A stretch of DNA of 64,000 nucleotides from Jiella pelagia. GTDB lineage: Bacteria; Pseudomonadota; Alphaproteobacteria; Rhizobiales; Rhizobiaceae. The notes under the pieces are model-generated. The model saw only the letters and a list, made by a program, of their open reading frames with translations, searched no databases and had not been told where the DNA came from. Below are positions 9,432-18,728 of the stretch, one piece after another. The translations under genes were made by a program, and so were the position numbers. The stretch is from positions 3,452,001 through 3,516,000 of the forward strand of contig NZ_CP114029.1 in assembly GCF_026898155.1 (NCBI RefSeq). Reading direction: 5' to 3'. The stretch's first letter is position 1, and the number at the start of each line of letters is the position of its first letter.

Positions 9432-11087
9432 TCACATGTCGATCGTGGTGGGATCGAGGCGAAGGTCGATGAGGGTGGGGCCGCTCGGCATTCCCGGCTC
9501 CGACAGCGCCCGGCAGGCCTCGGCCAGGCTTTCGGGACCGTCGACGCGCAGCGCCCTGATCCCCATCGCCGAGGCGATGGCCGCGAAATCCGGCGGGGCG
9601 GTGATCGACAGGCCGGGGTCCATGCCGCGCCGGGTGAACTGGACATGCTCGGCCCCGTAACTGCCGTCGTTGCAGATGAGGACGAGGAGATTCATGCCCT
9701 CGCGAAAGGCGGTGCCGAGTTCCGACAGCCCCGACAGGAGAAAGCCGCCGTCGCCGGCGATCAGGACGGTGAGCCGGTCCGGATTGGCGGCGGCGGCGCC
9801 GATCGCCTCGCCGAGACCGCAGCCGATCGCACCGAAATGGCAGGTATAGACGAGGTCGCGCGGCGTGGTGACGGGCACGTGGCGCCAGGCGGTGGTGACG
9901 AAACGGCCGAGATCGGCGACGACGGCCCGCTCTTTCGGCAGCGCGGCGTTCAGCGCCTTGAGGGCGGGCACGAAATCGACAGTTCCCGGCGCCGTCCGCG
10001 CCACCGGCGCAAGGGTTTCGCGTCCGACGAGTTCGGCCGCCAGCCGCTCCCGCAGGTCGGCATCCGTAGCGCCCGAGCCGGCGATTTCCGCCATGTCGAG
10101 AAGGTCGATCATGGCCCGAGCCGTTCCCGCCATGTCGCCGATCAGCCTCAGGCCCGGCTCGGTCATGCGTGGGGTCTCGGCGGCGTCCGGGAGCACCTGG
10201 ATCACACGCTTGCCGCGCGTCAAGGCTCCGTCGTCGGTCGTGTGCTTGCTGAGGCTGGCGCCGAAGGCCACGATGCAGTCCGACGCCATGATCGCGTCCA
10301 CCGCGACCGGATGGCTGAGGTTGCCGAAAATGCCGAGATCGAAGGGCTCGCCGGTGAAGAGGCCCTGCGCCTTCAGGGTCGTCGCGAGCGGCGCCTCGAT
10401 GCGCGTCGCAAGCGCGAGGAGGGCGGCTTTCGCGTCGCTCTCGATCGCCGCGCGCCCGGCAAGGATCAGCGGCCGCCGCGCCGAGGCGATCATGCCGACG
10501 GCGTCTTCCAGCGCAGCGCCCCGCGCCGGGCCGATCGGAACCTCGGGCAGAACCGGCTGGAAGGTCTGGCCGCTCGCCTCCGCCCATTGCAGGTCGATCC
10601 GCATGTTGAAGACGATCGGGCGCCGCTCATGGGCGGCGAGACGAAAGGCGCGTTCGAGATCGGCCAGTGCCATTTCCGGCCCGCGCATCTCGACGAAGCC
10701 GGCGCCGGCGGCGGCGGCGACCGGACGCTGGTCGATCTTCTGAAGATGTTGGAGGTCTCCCGGCGCGGTATCGCCGCAAAGGAGCACCATCGGGATGCCG
10801 CCTTTGACGCCTTCGGCGAGGGCGGTCATCGTGTTGGTGAGCGCCGGGCCGTGGGTGACGGTCGCGACACCGATGCGCCCGGTCGCCTGGGCGAAACCGA
10901 GGGCGGCGAGAACCGCGTTCGCCTCATGGGTGCAGGCGATGTAGCGCCCGGTGCCGTTCAAGACGAAGGCATCGACCATGAACAGGTTGGCATCGCCAAC
11001 AAGGCCGAACAGATGGGACGTTCCGAGCCTTGCCAGACTTTCGGCCAGAAGCCGATGAACCGTCCTCACAACGCGCGAATGCTGCAT
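9432..11087 (-). CDS. Thiamine diphosphate-dependent enzyme, acetolactate synthase-like
   Basis: About 551 residues with the three-domain arrangement of the acetolactate synthase/glyoxylate carboligase/benzoylformate decarboxylase superfamily. The N-terminal pyrimidine-binding domain has the catalytic Glu in CTHEANAVLAALG; the C-terminal diphosphate-binding motif runs from GDGGFLLSG to ICNDGSYG. I chose ATG 11087 (GGGAAAC upstream); an earlier GTG/ATG at 11126 is possible. It is the promoter-proximal gene of the minus-strand ureide-like cluster. Glyoxylate carboligase would fit a ureide pathway that ends in glyoxylate, but the sequence is not diagnostic. Confidence 0.8.
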   Translation of the reverse strand: MQHSRVVRTVHRLLAESLARLGTSHLFGLVGDANLFMVDAFVLNGTGRYIACTHEANAVLAALGFAQATGRIGVATVTHGPALTNTMTALAEGVKGGIPMVLLCGDTAPGDLQHLQKIDQRPVAAAAGAGFVEMRGPEMALADLERAFRLAAHERRPIVFNMRIDLQWAEASGQTFQPVLPEVPIGPARGAALEDAVGMIASARRPLILAGRAAIESDAKAALLALATRIEAPLATTLKAQGLFTGEPFDLGIFGNLSHPVAVDAIMASDCIVAFGASLSKHTTDDGALTRGKRVIQVLPDAAETPRMTEPGLRLIGDMAGTARAMIDLLDMAEIAGSGATDADLRERLAAELVGRETLAPVARTAPGTVDFVPALKALNAALPKERAVVADLGRFVTTAWRHVPVTTPRDLVYTCHFGAIGCGLGEAIGAAAANPDRLTVLIAGDGGFLLSGLSELGTAFREGMNLLVLICNDGSYGAEHVQFTRRGMDPGLSITAPPDFAAIASAMGIRALRVDGPESLAEACRALSEPGMPSGPTLIDLRLDPTTIDM

Positions 11088-11144
11088 GTTTCCCAAAAAG
11101 CCCCGAACCAGGAAAGTGACGATCAAGTGGCAGGCTAACAGGTT

Positions 11145-11450
11145 TTATCGTGACAAAAAGTGCAGATTTTTCACCAGAATAATTCCTAAAAGAGAACATA
11201 CTTTCGCATAGCCTGCGCGGCCGTGGCAGGCGTCGACGACATTTGAAGTCCGGCCTTGAACTGGCGCTTCGCGGCCCGCGATGGTCTGCCAAAGGCCCGC
11301 CTCGCTCACCGCCGAGAGGGCAGAGCCGAGCCGCCGGTGAGAGGCAAGCACTTCGTCGAAGGCCTCTGGGTCGCTCTGGCGTGACGCCTCCTCGTCGACC
11401 ATCGCCATCGCCTGGCAGGAGGCCTGATCGAAAGTGTTTTCCGCCGGCAC
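11145..11450 (-). CDS. Unrecognised small open reading frame
   Basis: 101-codon open frame (possible GTG start at 11450) upstream of the TPP-enzyme gene on the same strand. The same frame stays open further upstream to about 11.58 kb without an obvious start, reading RAARLSWLFGRQIVPAEN and then an Asp/Glu-rich helical stretch. I do not recognise a family and see no catalytic motif, signal peptide or strong ribosome site. It could be a real short gene, a decayed fragment, or chance in GC-rich DNA. Confidence 0.25.
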   Translation of the reverse strand: MPAENTFDQASCQAMAMVDEEASRQSDPEAFDEVLASHRRLGSALSAVSEAGLWQTIAGREAPVQGRTSNVVDACHGRAGYAKVCSLLGIILVKNLHFLSR

Positions 11451-11814
11451 GATCTGCCGCCCGAACAGCCAGGACAGGCGCGCCGCACGTTGACATTGCC
11501 GCGCTCGAAGGGCTGCGACGCGAAGTGATGTCGCAGCGCGTGAAAAAACGCTGTGTTTCGCCGCCGCCGGGTGACCCCGATCGATGATGTCTCTGCTGCT
11601 TTTTCAGAGACTTGCCAGTGTGCCCCCATGCCGATCTGCGGCGCGTCCTTGCCCGGATCCCCAGACGAAGGGGCGCGGCGATTGGTATCGTTAATGCAGA
11701 CCTCGACGAAGCCGGATGCCGGACCTCTCGATGATTGCAAAATAGGCATCGTTTGCGATTGCTGTTGACATGCACAGAAAAACAAGCTGGTCTGTATCTA
11801 AGTGAGGAGCTGCC
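11451..11814. other. Intergenic stretch upstream of the TetR gene
   Basis: About 360 bases between the unrecognised minus-strand frame and the TetR-type gene. A TTGACA hexamer lies at 11765-11770, but no convincing -10 element sits at normal spacing. Just before the GTG start is a purine-rich GAGGAG. The divergent minus-strand cluster and the TetR gene are probably both controlled from this region. No operator palindrome was identified. Confidence 0.4.
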
Positions 11815-12439
11815 GTGTCGATCATCGAGCGAAGAACCCAGGAACAACGCAGCGCGGAGACACGCAAGCTTCTCCTTGCCGCGACGGTCCAGTCGCTCAT
11901 GGAAGTTGGCTACGCCAACACCACGACCGCAGGAATCGCCCGCCGTGCCGGCGTCTCGCGTGGCGCGCAGACGCATCATTTTCCGGACAAGATGGCCCTG
12001 ATCGTCTCTGCCACAGAGGAGATGTTCGAGAATTTCGCTGCCGGTCTCGAAGGCCTTGCCGCCGATCTGCGCGAAGGCCGGCTGACCTATGACGGCTTCT
12101 TCGATGAAGTCTGGGCGGACATCCTCAAGGGCGAATGGTTCTACTCCTCGCTGGAGATCATTGTCGCAGCCCGCGGTGATGCCGAGTCTCAGGGGCCATC
12201 TTGCTCCTCTGATCCTCGATCTCCACGAACGTTTCGAGCTCACGTGGTCGCAGACCTTCGTCGCCGTCGCCCCGCAGATCGTCACGGCACGCGTCGCGCT
12301 CAATCTCATGATGAACGTCTTTCGCGGCATGGCCGTTCAGGCGGTCCTGAGACGGGATGAAGGGTACTTCCGCGAAATGCTGGCCGCGCTCAAAGCCATC
12401 CTCGCCATTCATGTCCGACCGGTCCGCCCAGGGGGGTGA
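11815..12439 (+). CDS. TetR-family transcriptional regulator (frame interrupted)
   Basis: N-terminal TetR HTH (residues about 15-60, including GYANTTTAGIARRAGVSRGA and THHFPDKMALI), then a ligand-binding helical domain. GTG start 11815 with GAGGAG upstream. The frame breaks at GAGTCTC (12184-12190); ignoring the T gives RGDAELRGHLAPLILDLHER and about 207 residues, normal for the family. An intact GAGCTC follows at 12236-12241. It lies directly upstream of a Liv-type transporter operon and probably controls it. The ligand is unknown. Confidence 0.85.
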
Positions 12440-12540
12440 TCAATAACAAACAGGTCGGTCGGTTTTTACTTGGGCGCATGCCCCAATCACAAGCGGCGGG
12501 AAGCCGTGGTCTCAGTCAACAAGAACGACAGGAGTTGCGC

Positions 12541-13719
12541 ATGAGAAAGATCACCGCCCTGTTTGCCATGCTCGCCTTTACGGCGGCTCCGGCTTTCGCA
12601 CAGGACGCCGGCTGGGAGACCCAGGGTCTCACCGACGACAGCATTACCATCGGGGTCATGGGGCCGTTCTCCGGAAACGCCTCGTCCTACAGCAAGGCGA
12701 TGGTCGGCATGATGGCCTATTATCAAAAGGTCAATGACGACGGCGGCGTGCATGGCCGCAAGCTCGTCGCCGTGCAGGAAGACACTGCCTGCGACAGCGC
12801 CAAGGGGCTCGCCGCCGCCAAGAAGCTGATCTCCCAGGACCAGGTCTTCATGCTTCAGGGCAATTCCTGCTCGGGTGTCGCGGTAGCCCTTCGGCCCGTC
12901 GTCGAGGAGTCCGGCATTCCCTGGATCGTCGCCCAGGCGGTGAGCGATTCGATCTCCGTGCCGCTCGCCAGGAACATCTTCCACGGCGTCCCCACCGGCA
13001 GCGCCAATGGCCGCGCCATGGCCTCCTTCGTCCTGTCGAAGCCCGACACGAAGAATGTCGCGATCATCGAGCATTCCAACGACTGGGCGCACAGCTACTC
13101 CGACCCGGCCAAGGAATATCTGAAGGAGCAGGGCATCACCCCTTCGCTCGAACTCACCATGGAGCGTGGCCAGACGGACGCGACGGCCCAGGTCCTCCAG
13201 CTTCGCGAGGCAAAGCCCGACTTCATCATCGCCGCCCTCTATGAGGCGGAGACGGCGATCTTCCTGAAGGACCTGAAGAAATACGGTCTCGGCGATATTC
13301 CCGTGATGGGCACCGCCGGCACCGACCTCGAAAACACGCTGAAGCGCACCGGCGATTTCGACACGGTGAAGAACTACTTCGTCATCCACTCCTATGTGGA
13401 CAATCTCGACGGCCCGAAAATGAAAAAATGGGCCGACATGATCAAGAAATACTATCCCGACGAGGAGCTTTCGACCTTCTCCTTCGTCTCGATCGGCTCG
13501 GCCGAGGCGCTGGTCTCGGCGCTTGAGAAGATCGGCCCGGACCTCACCCGCTCCAAGCTGATTGCGGCGCTTGAAGAGGTGCGTGACTTCGATACCGGCA
13601 TCCTCTCCGATCCCATCACCTGGACGCCGGAAGACCATCAGGGCGTCAAGGGCTCGGCCGTTGCCGGCTTCGTCGACGAGAAGCCGGCGGTGCTGAAGGC
13701 CTGGGGCCAGCCTTACTGA
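12541..13719 (+). CDS. Branched-chain amino acid-type ABC substrate-binding protein (system 1)
   Basis: 392-residue periplasmic binding protein of the LivK/family 4 type. Signal peptide at residues 1-20 (MRKITALFAMLAFTAAPAFA) with AFA-Q cleavage. The mature part contains SITIGVMGPFSGNASSYSKA and repeated type-I periplasmic-binding segments. AGGAG precedes ATG 12541. It is the first gene of a five-gene operon (binding protein, two permeases, two ATPases) followed by a dipeptidase. Family 4 proteins also bind urea, amides and aromatic acids, so the ligand is open. Confidence 0.88.
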   Translation: MRKITALFAMLAFTAAPAFAQDAGWETQGLTDDSITIGVMGPFSGNASSYSKAMVGMMAYYQKVNDDGGVHGRKLVAVQEDTACDSAKGLAAAKKLISQDQVFMLQGNSCSGVAVALRPVVEESGIPWIVAQAVSDSISVPLARNIFHGVPTGSANGRAMASFVLSKPDTKNVAIIEHSNDWAHSYSDPAKEYLKEQGITPSLELTMERGQTDATAQVLQLREAKPDFIIAALYEAETAIFLKDLKKYGLGDIPVMGTAGTDLENTLKRTGDFDTVKNYFVIHSYVDNLDGPKMKKWADMIKKYYPDEELSTFSFVSIGSAEALVSALEKIGPDLTRSKLIAALEEVRDFDTGILSDPITWTPEDHQGVKGSAVAGFVDEKPAVLKAWGQPY

Positions 13720-13746
13720 TCGCGAGCCCCCGTATCGAACGCAATT

Positions 13747-13773
13747 GCCGGACGCCGCATGACGGCGTCCGGC
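13747..13773 (+). promoter_or_regulatory. GC-rich stem-loop between binding-protein and permease genes
   Basis: Perfect 11-bp inverted repeat, GCCGGACGCCG and CGGCGTCCGGC, separated by a 5-base loop (CATGA), 27 bases after the binding-protein stop and 20 bases before the LivH start. No T-run follows. In ABC operons such hairpins often protect the 3' end of the abundant binding-protein mRNA and reduce downstream expression; that role is inferred. Confidence 0.6.
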
Positions 13774-13792
13774 CTTGCCAAGGGAACGACGC

Positions 13793-14662
13793 ATGTTCAT
13801 GCAGCTCACCCTGAGCGGGCTCGCCCAGGGCGCGATCTACGCGCTCATCGCCCTCTCGCTCACGGTCGTCTATCGCTCGACCACGGTGGTGAATTTCGGC
13901 CATGGCGATTTCGTCATGGCGGGAGCATTCCTGTCCTATGTGCTGGTGGTGCTCGGCGGCGTGGCCTTCCTGCCCGCCGGGGCGCTGGCGGTCGTCGCCA
14001 TGTTCGTGCTGGGTGTCCTGTTCAATCGCGGGCTCATCCGGCCGATCCTCGGCGGGCCGCATATCGGGCTCGCGCTGATGTGCATCGCCGGCGGCTACGT
14101 TCTGCGGGGCATCGCGCGCATGGTCTGGGGCCGCGAGGTTCTGCCGATGCCACCGGTCTTCGACATGCCGCCGATCTTCTTCGGCTCGCTGGTGATCACC
14201 GGCGACGCGATCGTCATCATCTCGACGGTTCTCGTGCTGCTCCTCTGCTTCTTCGGCCTTCTGGCCCTCACCGATCTCGGCAAGATGGTCCAGGCAGTCT
14301 ATCAGAGCCCGCGTGGCGCCCGGCTGATCGGGCTCAACGTCGATCGGTTCAACGATGTGAGCTGGGGCGTCGGCGCTGCGCTCGGCGCGCTCGGCGGCAT
14401 TCTGGTCGCACCGGTGACGCTGCTTCACCCTGATCTTGGCGCCTCCTTCCTGATCAAGGGCTTCGCCGCGATGACGCTGGGCGGCTTCGGCTCGCTGGGC
14501 GGGGCGGTTCTGGGCGGCGTCCTCCTCGGCGTCGGCGAGCAATATGCCGGCGCCTATCTCGACAGCTCCCTCATCGAGATCACCGCCTACGTGATCATTG
14601 TCCTTGTTCTCTTCGTCCGTCCCCAGGGGCTCCTCGGCCGCAAGGCCGTGGTGAAGGTGTGA
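13793..14662 (+). CDS. Branched-chain amino acid-type ABC permease, LivH (system 1)
   Basis: 289-residue inner-membrane permease of the LivH/BPD_transp_2 family. It starts with LSGLAQGAIYALIALSLTVV, the usual opening of the family, and contains the GFAAMTLGGFGSLGGAVLGG motif near the C-terminus. ATG 13793 has AAGGGA at suitable spacing. It is followed four bases later by the LivM gene. About eight hydrophobic helices are visible. Confidence 0.88.
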   Translation: MFMQLTLSGLAQGAIYALIALSLTVVYRSTTVVNFGHGDFVMAGAFLSYVLVVLGGVAFLPAGALAVVAMFVLGVLFNRGLIRPILGGPHIGLALMCIAGGYVLRGIARMVWGREVLPMPPVFDMPPIFFGSLVITGDAIVIISTVLVLLLCFFGLLALTDLGKMVQAVYQSPRGARLIGLNVDRFNDVSWGVGAALGALGGILVAPVTLLHPDLGASFLIKGFAAMTLGGFGSLGGAVLGGVLLGVGEQYAGAYLDSSLIEITAYVIIVLVLFVRPQGLLGRKAVVKV

Positions 14663-14666
14663 CGCC

Positions 14667-15644
14667 ATGCAGATGCCGACCGCACGCCAGCGCCGTCTGC
14701 GCACGATCCTGTTCTGGGCCGTGCCAGCCATTCTCCTCCTCGTGCCGCTTGGCACCAACGCCTACACGCAGTTCATCGTCAACGGCATGCTGATCTCGAC
14801 CCTGGTGACGCTGGGCTTCACCATCGTCATCGGCAATCTGGGCCAGCTCGCCTTCGCCAACACCGCCTTCTTCGGCATCGGCGCCTATGGCTCTGCGATT
14901 TTGGCTGCCAAGCTCGGCGTGCCGTGGCTCCTGACGATTCCGATCGCCGGCGTCTTCGGCGCCGCTGGCGGCTTTCTCGCCTCTGCTGCGGCGCTGCGCG
15001 GTATCCGCTCCTATTATCTCGCCATCATCACGCTCGCCTTTGGGGAGTTGATGCGCTGGACCTATCTCCACGCCAGGCCGCTGACCGGCGGCACCGACGG
15101 CCTGCCGATGCCGCGTGAGACCCTTTTCGGTGTTTCGCTGACCGACGACACGGTGAAGTACTTTGTATTCCTCGTGGTCACGGTGCTTCTGGTGAAGGCG
15201 ACCGCGAACCTGCTCGCCTCGCGCTTCGGCCGCGCTGTCATGGCGGTGCGCGAAAACGAGGTGGCGACCGCGTCGCTCGCCATCCCGACCTCGCGGGTGA
15301 TCCTCGTCACCTTCATCTGGTCCGGCTTCGTCGTCGGCTGCGCCGGCGCGCTGTTTGCCCGCCACATCGGCCACGTCTTTCCCGAAAGCTTCGGCATGCT
15401 CCATCTGATCGCCTCCTTCGCCATGGTGCTGGTGGGCGGTCTCGGCTCGGTTCTCGGTGCGGTCCTTGGCGCGGTGGTGCTCACGGCGCTGCCTGAATAT
15501 CTGCGGGCCTTTCCGGGCATGGAGGAGCTGTTTTTCGGTCTCATCGTCGCGGCGGTGCTGGTGGCCCTGCCAATGGGGCTTGCGAGCCTGCTTCGCCGCA
15601 TGTCGCCGATCTTCGTCGAACGTTTCTATCGGGAGGCGTCATGA
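14667..15644 (+). CDS. Branched-chain amino acid-type ABC permease, LivM (system 1)
   Basis: 325-residue membrane protein, LivM family. The conserved cytoplasmic segment around RAVMAVRENEVATASLAI and the late GGLGSVLGAVLGAVVLTALP are present. It overlaps the ATPase gene by four bases (ATGA). It is the second transmembrane subunit of the importer with LivH. Confidence 0.88.
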   Translation: MQMPTARQRRLRTILFWAVPAILLLVPLGTNAYTQFIVNGMLISTLVTLGFTIVIGNLGQLAFANTAFFGIGAYGSAILAAKLGVPWLLTIPIAGVFGAAGGFLASAAALRGIRSYYLAIITLAFGELMRWTYLHARPLTGGTDGLPMPRETLFGVSLTDDTVKYFVFLVVTVLLVKATANLLASRFGRAVMAVRENEVATASLAIPTSRVILVTFIWSGFVVGCAGALFARHIGHVFPESFGMLHLIASFAMVLVGGLGSVLGAVLGAVVLTALPEYLRAFPGMEELFFGLIVAAVLVALPMGLASLLRRMSPIFVERFYREAS

Positions 15645-16405
15645 GCGATCTTCTGACCGTCCAAGGGCTGAGTGTCCGCTTTTCCGGGCTGACGGCGCTG
15701 GAAGATGTCTCCTTCGAGCTTGGGCGAGGCGAGGTCCGTGCGGTGATCGGCCCGAACGGCGCCGGCAAGTCGACACTGTTCAACGCCATCTCCGGCTATG
15801 TTACGCCGACTTCGGGCACCGTTCACCTGAATGGCGAGCTTCTGACCGTGATGACGCCTCATGCGATCGCCGAGCGCGGCATTCGCCGAACCTTTCAGAA
15901 TGGCGGCCTGTTTCCGGCGTTGACGGTGCTCGAGAACGTGCTCACGGGCCTGCACGCCCAGACCGATGCGAGCTTCTTCGACATTCTGATCGGCCGGCGC
16001 CAGGCTCTGAAGTCGGAAGCCGCCAATATCGCCCGGGCGCGCGATCTCCTGAAGCTCATGTCGATGGAGCATATGGCCGACACGCCTGCCGGTGATCTCT
16101 CAGGGGGGCAGCAGCGCATTGTCGAAATCGTGCGCACGGTGGCTTGCGATCCGCCGGTTCTCCTGCTCGACGAGCCTGCGGTCGGCCTCTCCCCCGTCGC
16201 GCGGGACCAGATGATGGACATCATCCGGCGCCTGGCAGGTGAAAAAGGGGTCGGCATACTTCTGATCGAACATGCCGTTGAACTGGTGATGGCGGCGGCC
16301 GACAAGATCCTCGTCATGGCGGCGGGAAAGCGTATCGCACAAGGTACGCCCGATGAGATCCGCCAGGACCGCGCCGTGCTGGAGGCCTATCTCGGACATG
16401 CCTGA
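15641..16405 (+). CDS. Branched-chain amino acid-type ABC ATPase, LivG (system 1)
   Basis: 254-residue ATPase with Walker [10 protein letters not shown], signature LSGGQQRIVEIVRTVA, Walker B LLLDEPAVGL and switch His in LIEHAVELVM. The IRRTFQNGGLFPALTVLENV segment is typical of LivG. It overlaps the preceding permease by four bases and the next ATPase by eight. Confidence 0.9.
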   Translation: MSDLLTVQGLSVRFSGLTALEDVSFELGRGEVRAVIGPNGAGKSTLFNAISGYVTPTSGTVHLNGELLTVMTPHAIAERGIRRTFQNGGLFPALTVLENVLTGLHAQTDASFFDILIGRRQALKSEAANIARARDLLKLMSMEHMADTPAGDLSGGQQRIVEIVRTVACDPPVLLLDEPAVGLSPVARDQMMDIIRRLAGEKGVGILLIEHAVELVMAAADKILVMAAGKRIAQGTPDEIRQDRAVLEAYLGHA

Positions 16406-17117
16406 CACCACGCCTCTTCTTCAGATCCGCGACCTCAATGTGGGCTATGGACAAAAGCCGATCCTGCGCGGTGCCTCCTATGACGTCGTCCCGGGCGAAT
16501 GCCTGACGCTGCTCGGCGCCAATGGCTCCGGCAAGTCGACCGCGATGAACGCGATCTGCGGCTTCGTGAAACCCACCTCCGGTTCGATCCTGTTCGAGGG
16601 GCAGGAGACAGCAGGCCAGCCGCCCCATCGCATCTTCGCGCTCGGCATCGCCCAGGTGAGCCAGGCGCGTGACCTCTTTCCCGATCTCAGTGTCGAGGAC
16701 AATCTGCGGCTCGGCGCCATGCGGCGCGGCGGGCGCGAGATGGCGAAGACCCTTGCCGAACTCTATGAGCGCTTCCCGCGGCTCCACGAGCGCCGGCGTC
16801 AGGTGACTCGCACCCTGTCGGGCGGCGAGCAGCAGATGGTCGCGATCGGCCGCGCGCTCATGTCCCGGCCCCGGCTTCTCCTTCTCGACGAGCCCTCCGG
16901 CGGGCTCTCGCCGCAATTCTGCGAGGAGATTGCCCAGATTGTCGACGGACTGAAGGAAGACGGCGTGACGATGCTGATGGTCGAGCAGAACCTGAACCTG
17001 GCCTTTCGCCTCGCCGATCGGTTCATCGTCCTTCGCGACGGCGTGGTCGTCGATGGCGGCGACGTGCGCGCCATGGCCGGCGATCACGACGCAATCGTGC
17101 GCAGTATCTATCTTTAG
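16398..17117 (+). CDS. Branched-chain amino acid-type ABC ATPase, LivF (system 1)
   Basis: 239-residue ATPase, LivF type. Walker A GANGSGKST, signature LSGGEQQMVAIGRALM, Walker B LLLDEPSGGLSP and VEQNLNLAF near the end. The start (ATG 16398) lies inside the end of livG. It forms the heterodimeric motor with LivG. The dipeptidase gene follows after 18 bases. Confidence 0.9.
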   Translation: MPDTTPLLQIRDLNVGYGQKPILRGASYDVVPGECLTLLGANGSGKSTAMNAICGFVKPTSGSILFEGQETAGQPPHRIFALGIAQVSQARDLFPDLSVEDNLRLGAMRRGGREMAKTLAELYERFPRLHERRRQVTRTLSGGEQQMVAIGRALMSRPRLLLLDEPSGGLSPQFCEEIAQIVDGLKEDGVTMLMVEQNLNLAFRLADRFIVLRDGVVVDGGDVRAMAGDHDAIVRSIYL

Positions 17118-17135
17118 AGAATGAGGGAGAAACCC

Positions 17136-18105
17136 ATGACGACGCTGCATGACGATCTGATCGTCTTCGACGGACTGATCATTTCCGACTGGGGGCGGCC
17201 GGTCTTCGAGGCGATGCAGAAGGGCGGTCTTACCGCCGCCAACTGCACCTGCTCGGTCTGGGAGAATTTCCACGATACCATGCTCGCGATCGGTGCGTGG
17301 AACCGGCAGTTTCGCGAACATTCCGACCTGATCGTGAAGGCGAAGACCGTTGCCGACGTCCGCCGGGCCAAGGAAGAGGGCAAGACCGGGATCGTGCTCG
17401 GCTTCCAGAATACCTCGGCCTTCGAGGACCGGCTGGAATTTGTCGAGGCTCTTCAAGGAGCAGGGCGTCGGCATCGTCCAGATGACCTACAACACCCGCA
17501 ATCTGGTGGGCTCCGGCTGCTATGAGAGCCGTGACGACGGCCTGTCGGATTTCGGCCATGAGGTCGTCGCCGAGATGAACCGGGTCGGCATGCTCTGCGA
17601 CCTGAGCCATGTGGGCGCCCAGACCTCGCGTGACGTGATCCTCGCCTCGAAGAAGCCCGTCGCCTACAGCCATTGCCTGCCGGCCGGTCTGAAGGCCCAT
17701 CCGCGCAACAAGAGCGACGAGCAATTGCGCTTCATGGCCGAACACGACGGCTTTGTCGGCGTCACCATGTTCCCGCCGTTCCTGGCGGCCGGAAACGATG
17801 CGACCATCGACGATTACGTCGCCGCGATCGACTACATCGTGAACCTCGTCGGCGAAGAGCGCGTGGGTTTCGGTACCGACTTCACCATGGGGTACGGCGC
17901 GAAATTCTTCGAATATCTCAACCGCGACAAGGGCTATGCCCGGCAGCTCACCGAGATCTGGGACGTCAAGTTCCCCGACGGCCTCGGCTCGATCGCCGAC
18001 TTCCCGAACCTCACCGCCGCCATGGAGCGTGCCGGCTGGTCGGAAACGAAGATCCGCCGGATCATGGGCGAGAACTGGCTGAAGCTCCTGGAAGCAGTCT
18101 GGTGA
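17136..18105 (+). CDS. Membrane dipeptidase, peptidase M19 family (frame interrupted)
   Basis: M19/renal-dipeptidase-like metallohydrolase, amidohydrolase fold. Features seen: CDLSHVGAQTSRDV, PVAYSHCLPAGLKAHPRNKS and GFGTDFTMGYG, which carry the later metal and substrate residues. The N-terminal HxD metal motif of classical members is absent (VFDGLIISDWGRP instead), so this is a divergent subgroup. The frame breaks at GAGGCTC (17445-17451); ignoring one G gives FVELFKEQGVGIVQMTYN and about 322 residues. Coupled to the Liv importer, it may process the imported compound. Confidence 0.82.
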
Positions 18106-18378
18106 GAACCGCGACCTGTGGACTTTCCCGAGACGGGTCCAGGGACTGCAAGCCCTCGCGCGGATAATCCACTTGACGCCCTTGTTCGGGTTCCCCGAGC
18201 CGCCTCTGGACGCTTCTACGCTCGGCTGGAGGTGGCCTCGATCGCCGCGTAGAATACAAACAATGCAGCCTCCGGAGAACCCGGCGCGGTTCAAAGAGCA
18301 GTTTCAGCAAGTCATCAGGACAATGCCATCGCGCACGAATGGCGTGGCATGGGTTTGCTGAGCCTGCAGCGCGCAGCG
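18106..18378. other. Convergent intergenic region
   Basis: About 270 bases between the dipeptidase (plus) and the ferredoxin gene (minus). No gene, terminator with a T-run, or repeat was identified. Confidence 0.4.
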
Positions 18379-18693
18379 CTATCCCGGTACCTTCACTTTG
18401 AGCCCCTCGAGCGCTTCGGTTACGAGGATTTGACACCCCAGGCGGCTTCCCTCGAAACGCTCGGCGGTGCCGAATTCGAGCATCTCTTCCTCGTCATCGG
18501 AAATCGGCGGAAGATCTGCGGCAAGGGCGGAGTCGATGACCACATGGCAGGTTGCGCACATGCACGAGCCGCCGCATTCGCCGACGATGCCCTTGACGTC
18601 GTTGGCGACCCCGGCCTGCATCAGACTCGTTCCGGCCTCGACCTCGACCGAATGTTCGCTGCCGTCGGCCTCGACGAATATGATCCTTGGCAT
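18379..18693 (-). CDS. 2Fe-2S ferredoxin
   Basis: 104-residue adrenodoxin/putidaredoxin-type ferredoxin. Cysteine ligands are in GECGGSCMCATCHVVI and SRLGCQILV. It transfers electrons from the FAD reductase encoded upstream to the cytochrome P450. The start MPRIIF at 18693 is chosen because it begins the fold; an in-frame start 13 codons earlier exists. It is 35 bases from the reductase gene in the same direction, giving the order P450, reductase, ferredoxin. Confidence 0.92.
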   Translation of the reverse strand: MPRIIFVEADGSEHSVEVEAGTSLMQAGVANDVKGIVGECGGSCMCATCHVVIDSALAADLPPISDDEEEMLEFGTAERFEGSRLGCQILVTEALEGLKVKVPG

Positions 18694-18728
18694 GATGTCC
18701 TCCTGATGGATGAAAAGTCGGGGTCGGC

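Noticed and set aside
11765..11798. TTGACA as a promoter for the TetR gene
   Set aside because: No -10 element at 16-18 bases spacing; the best TGTATC is 22 bases away.
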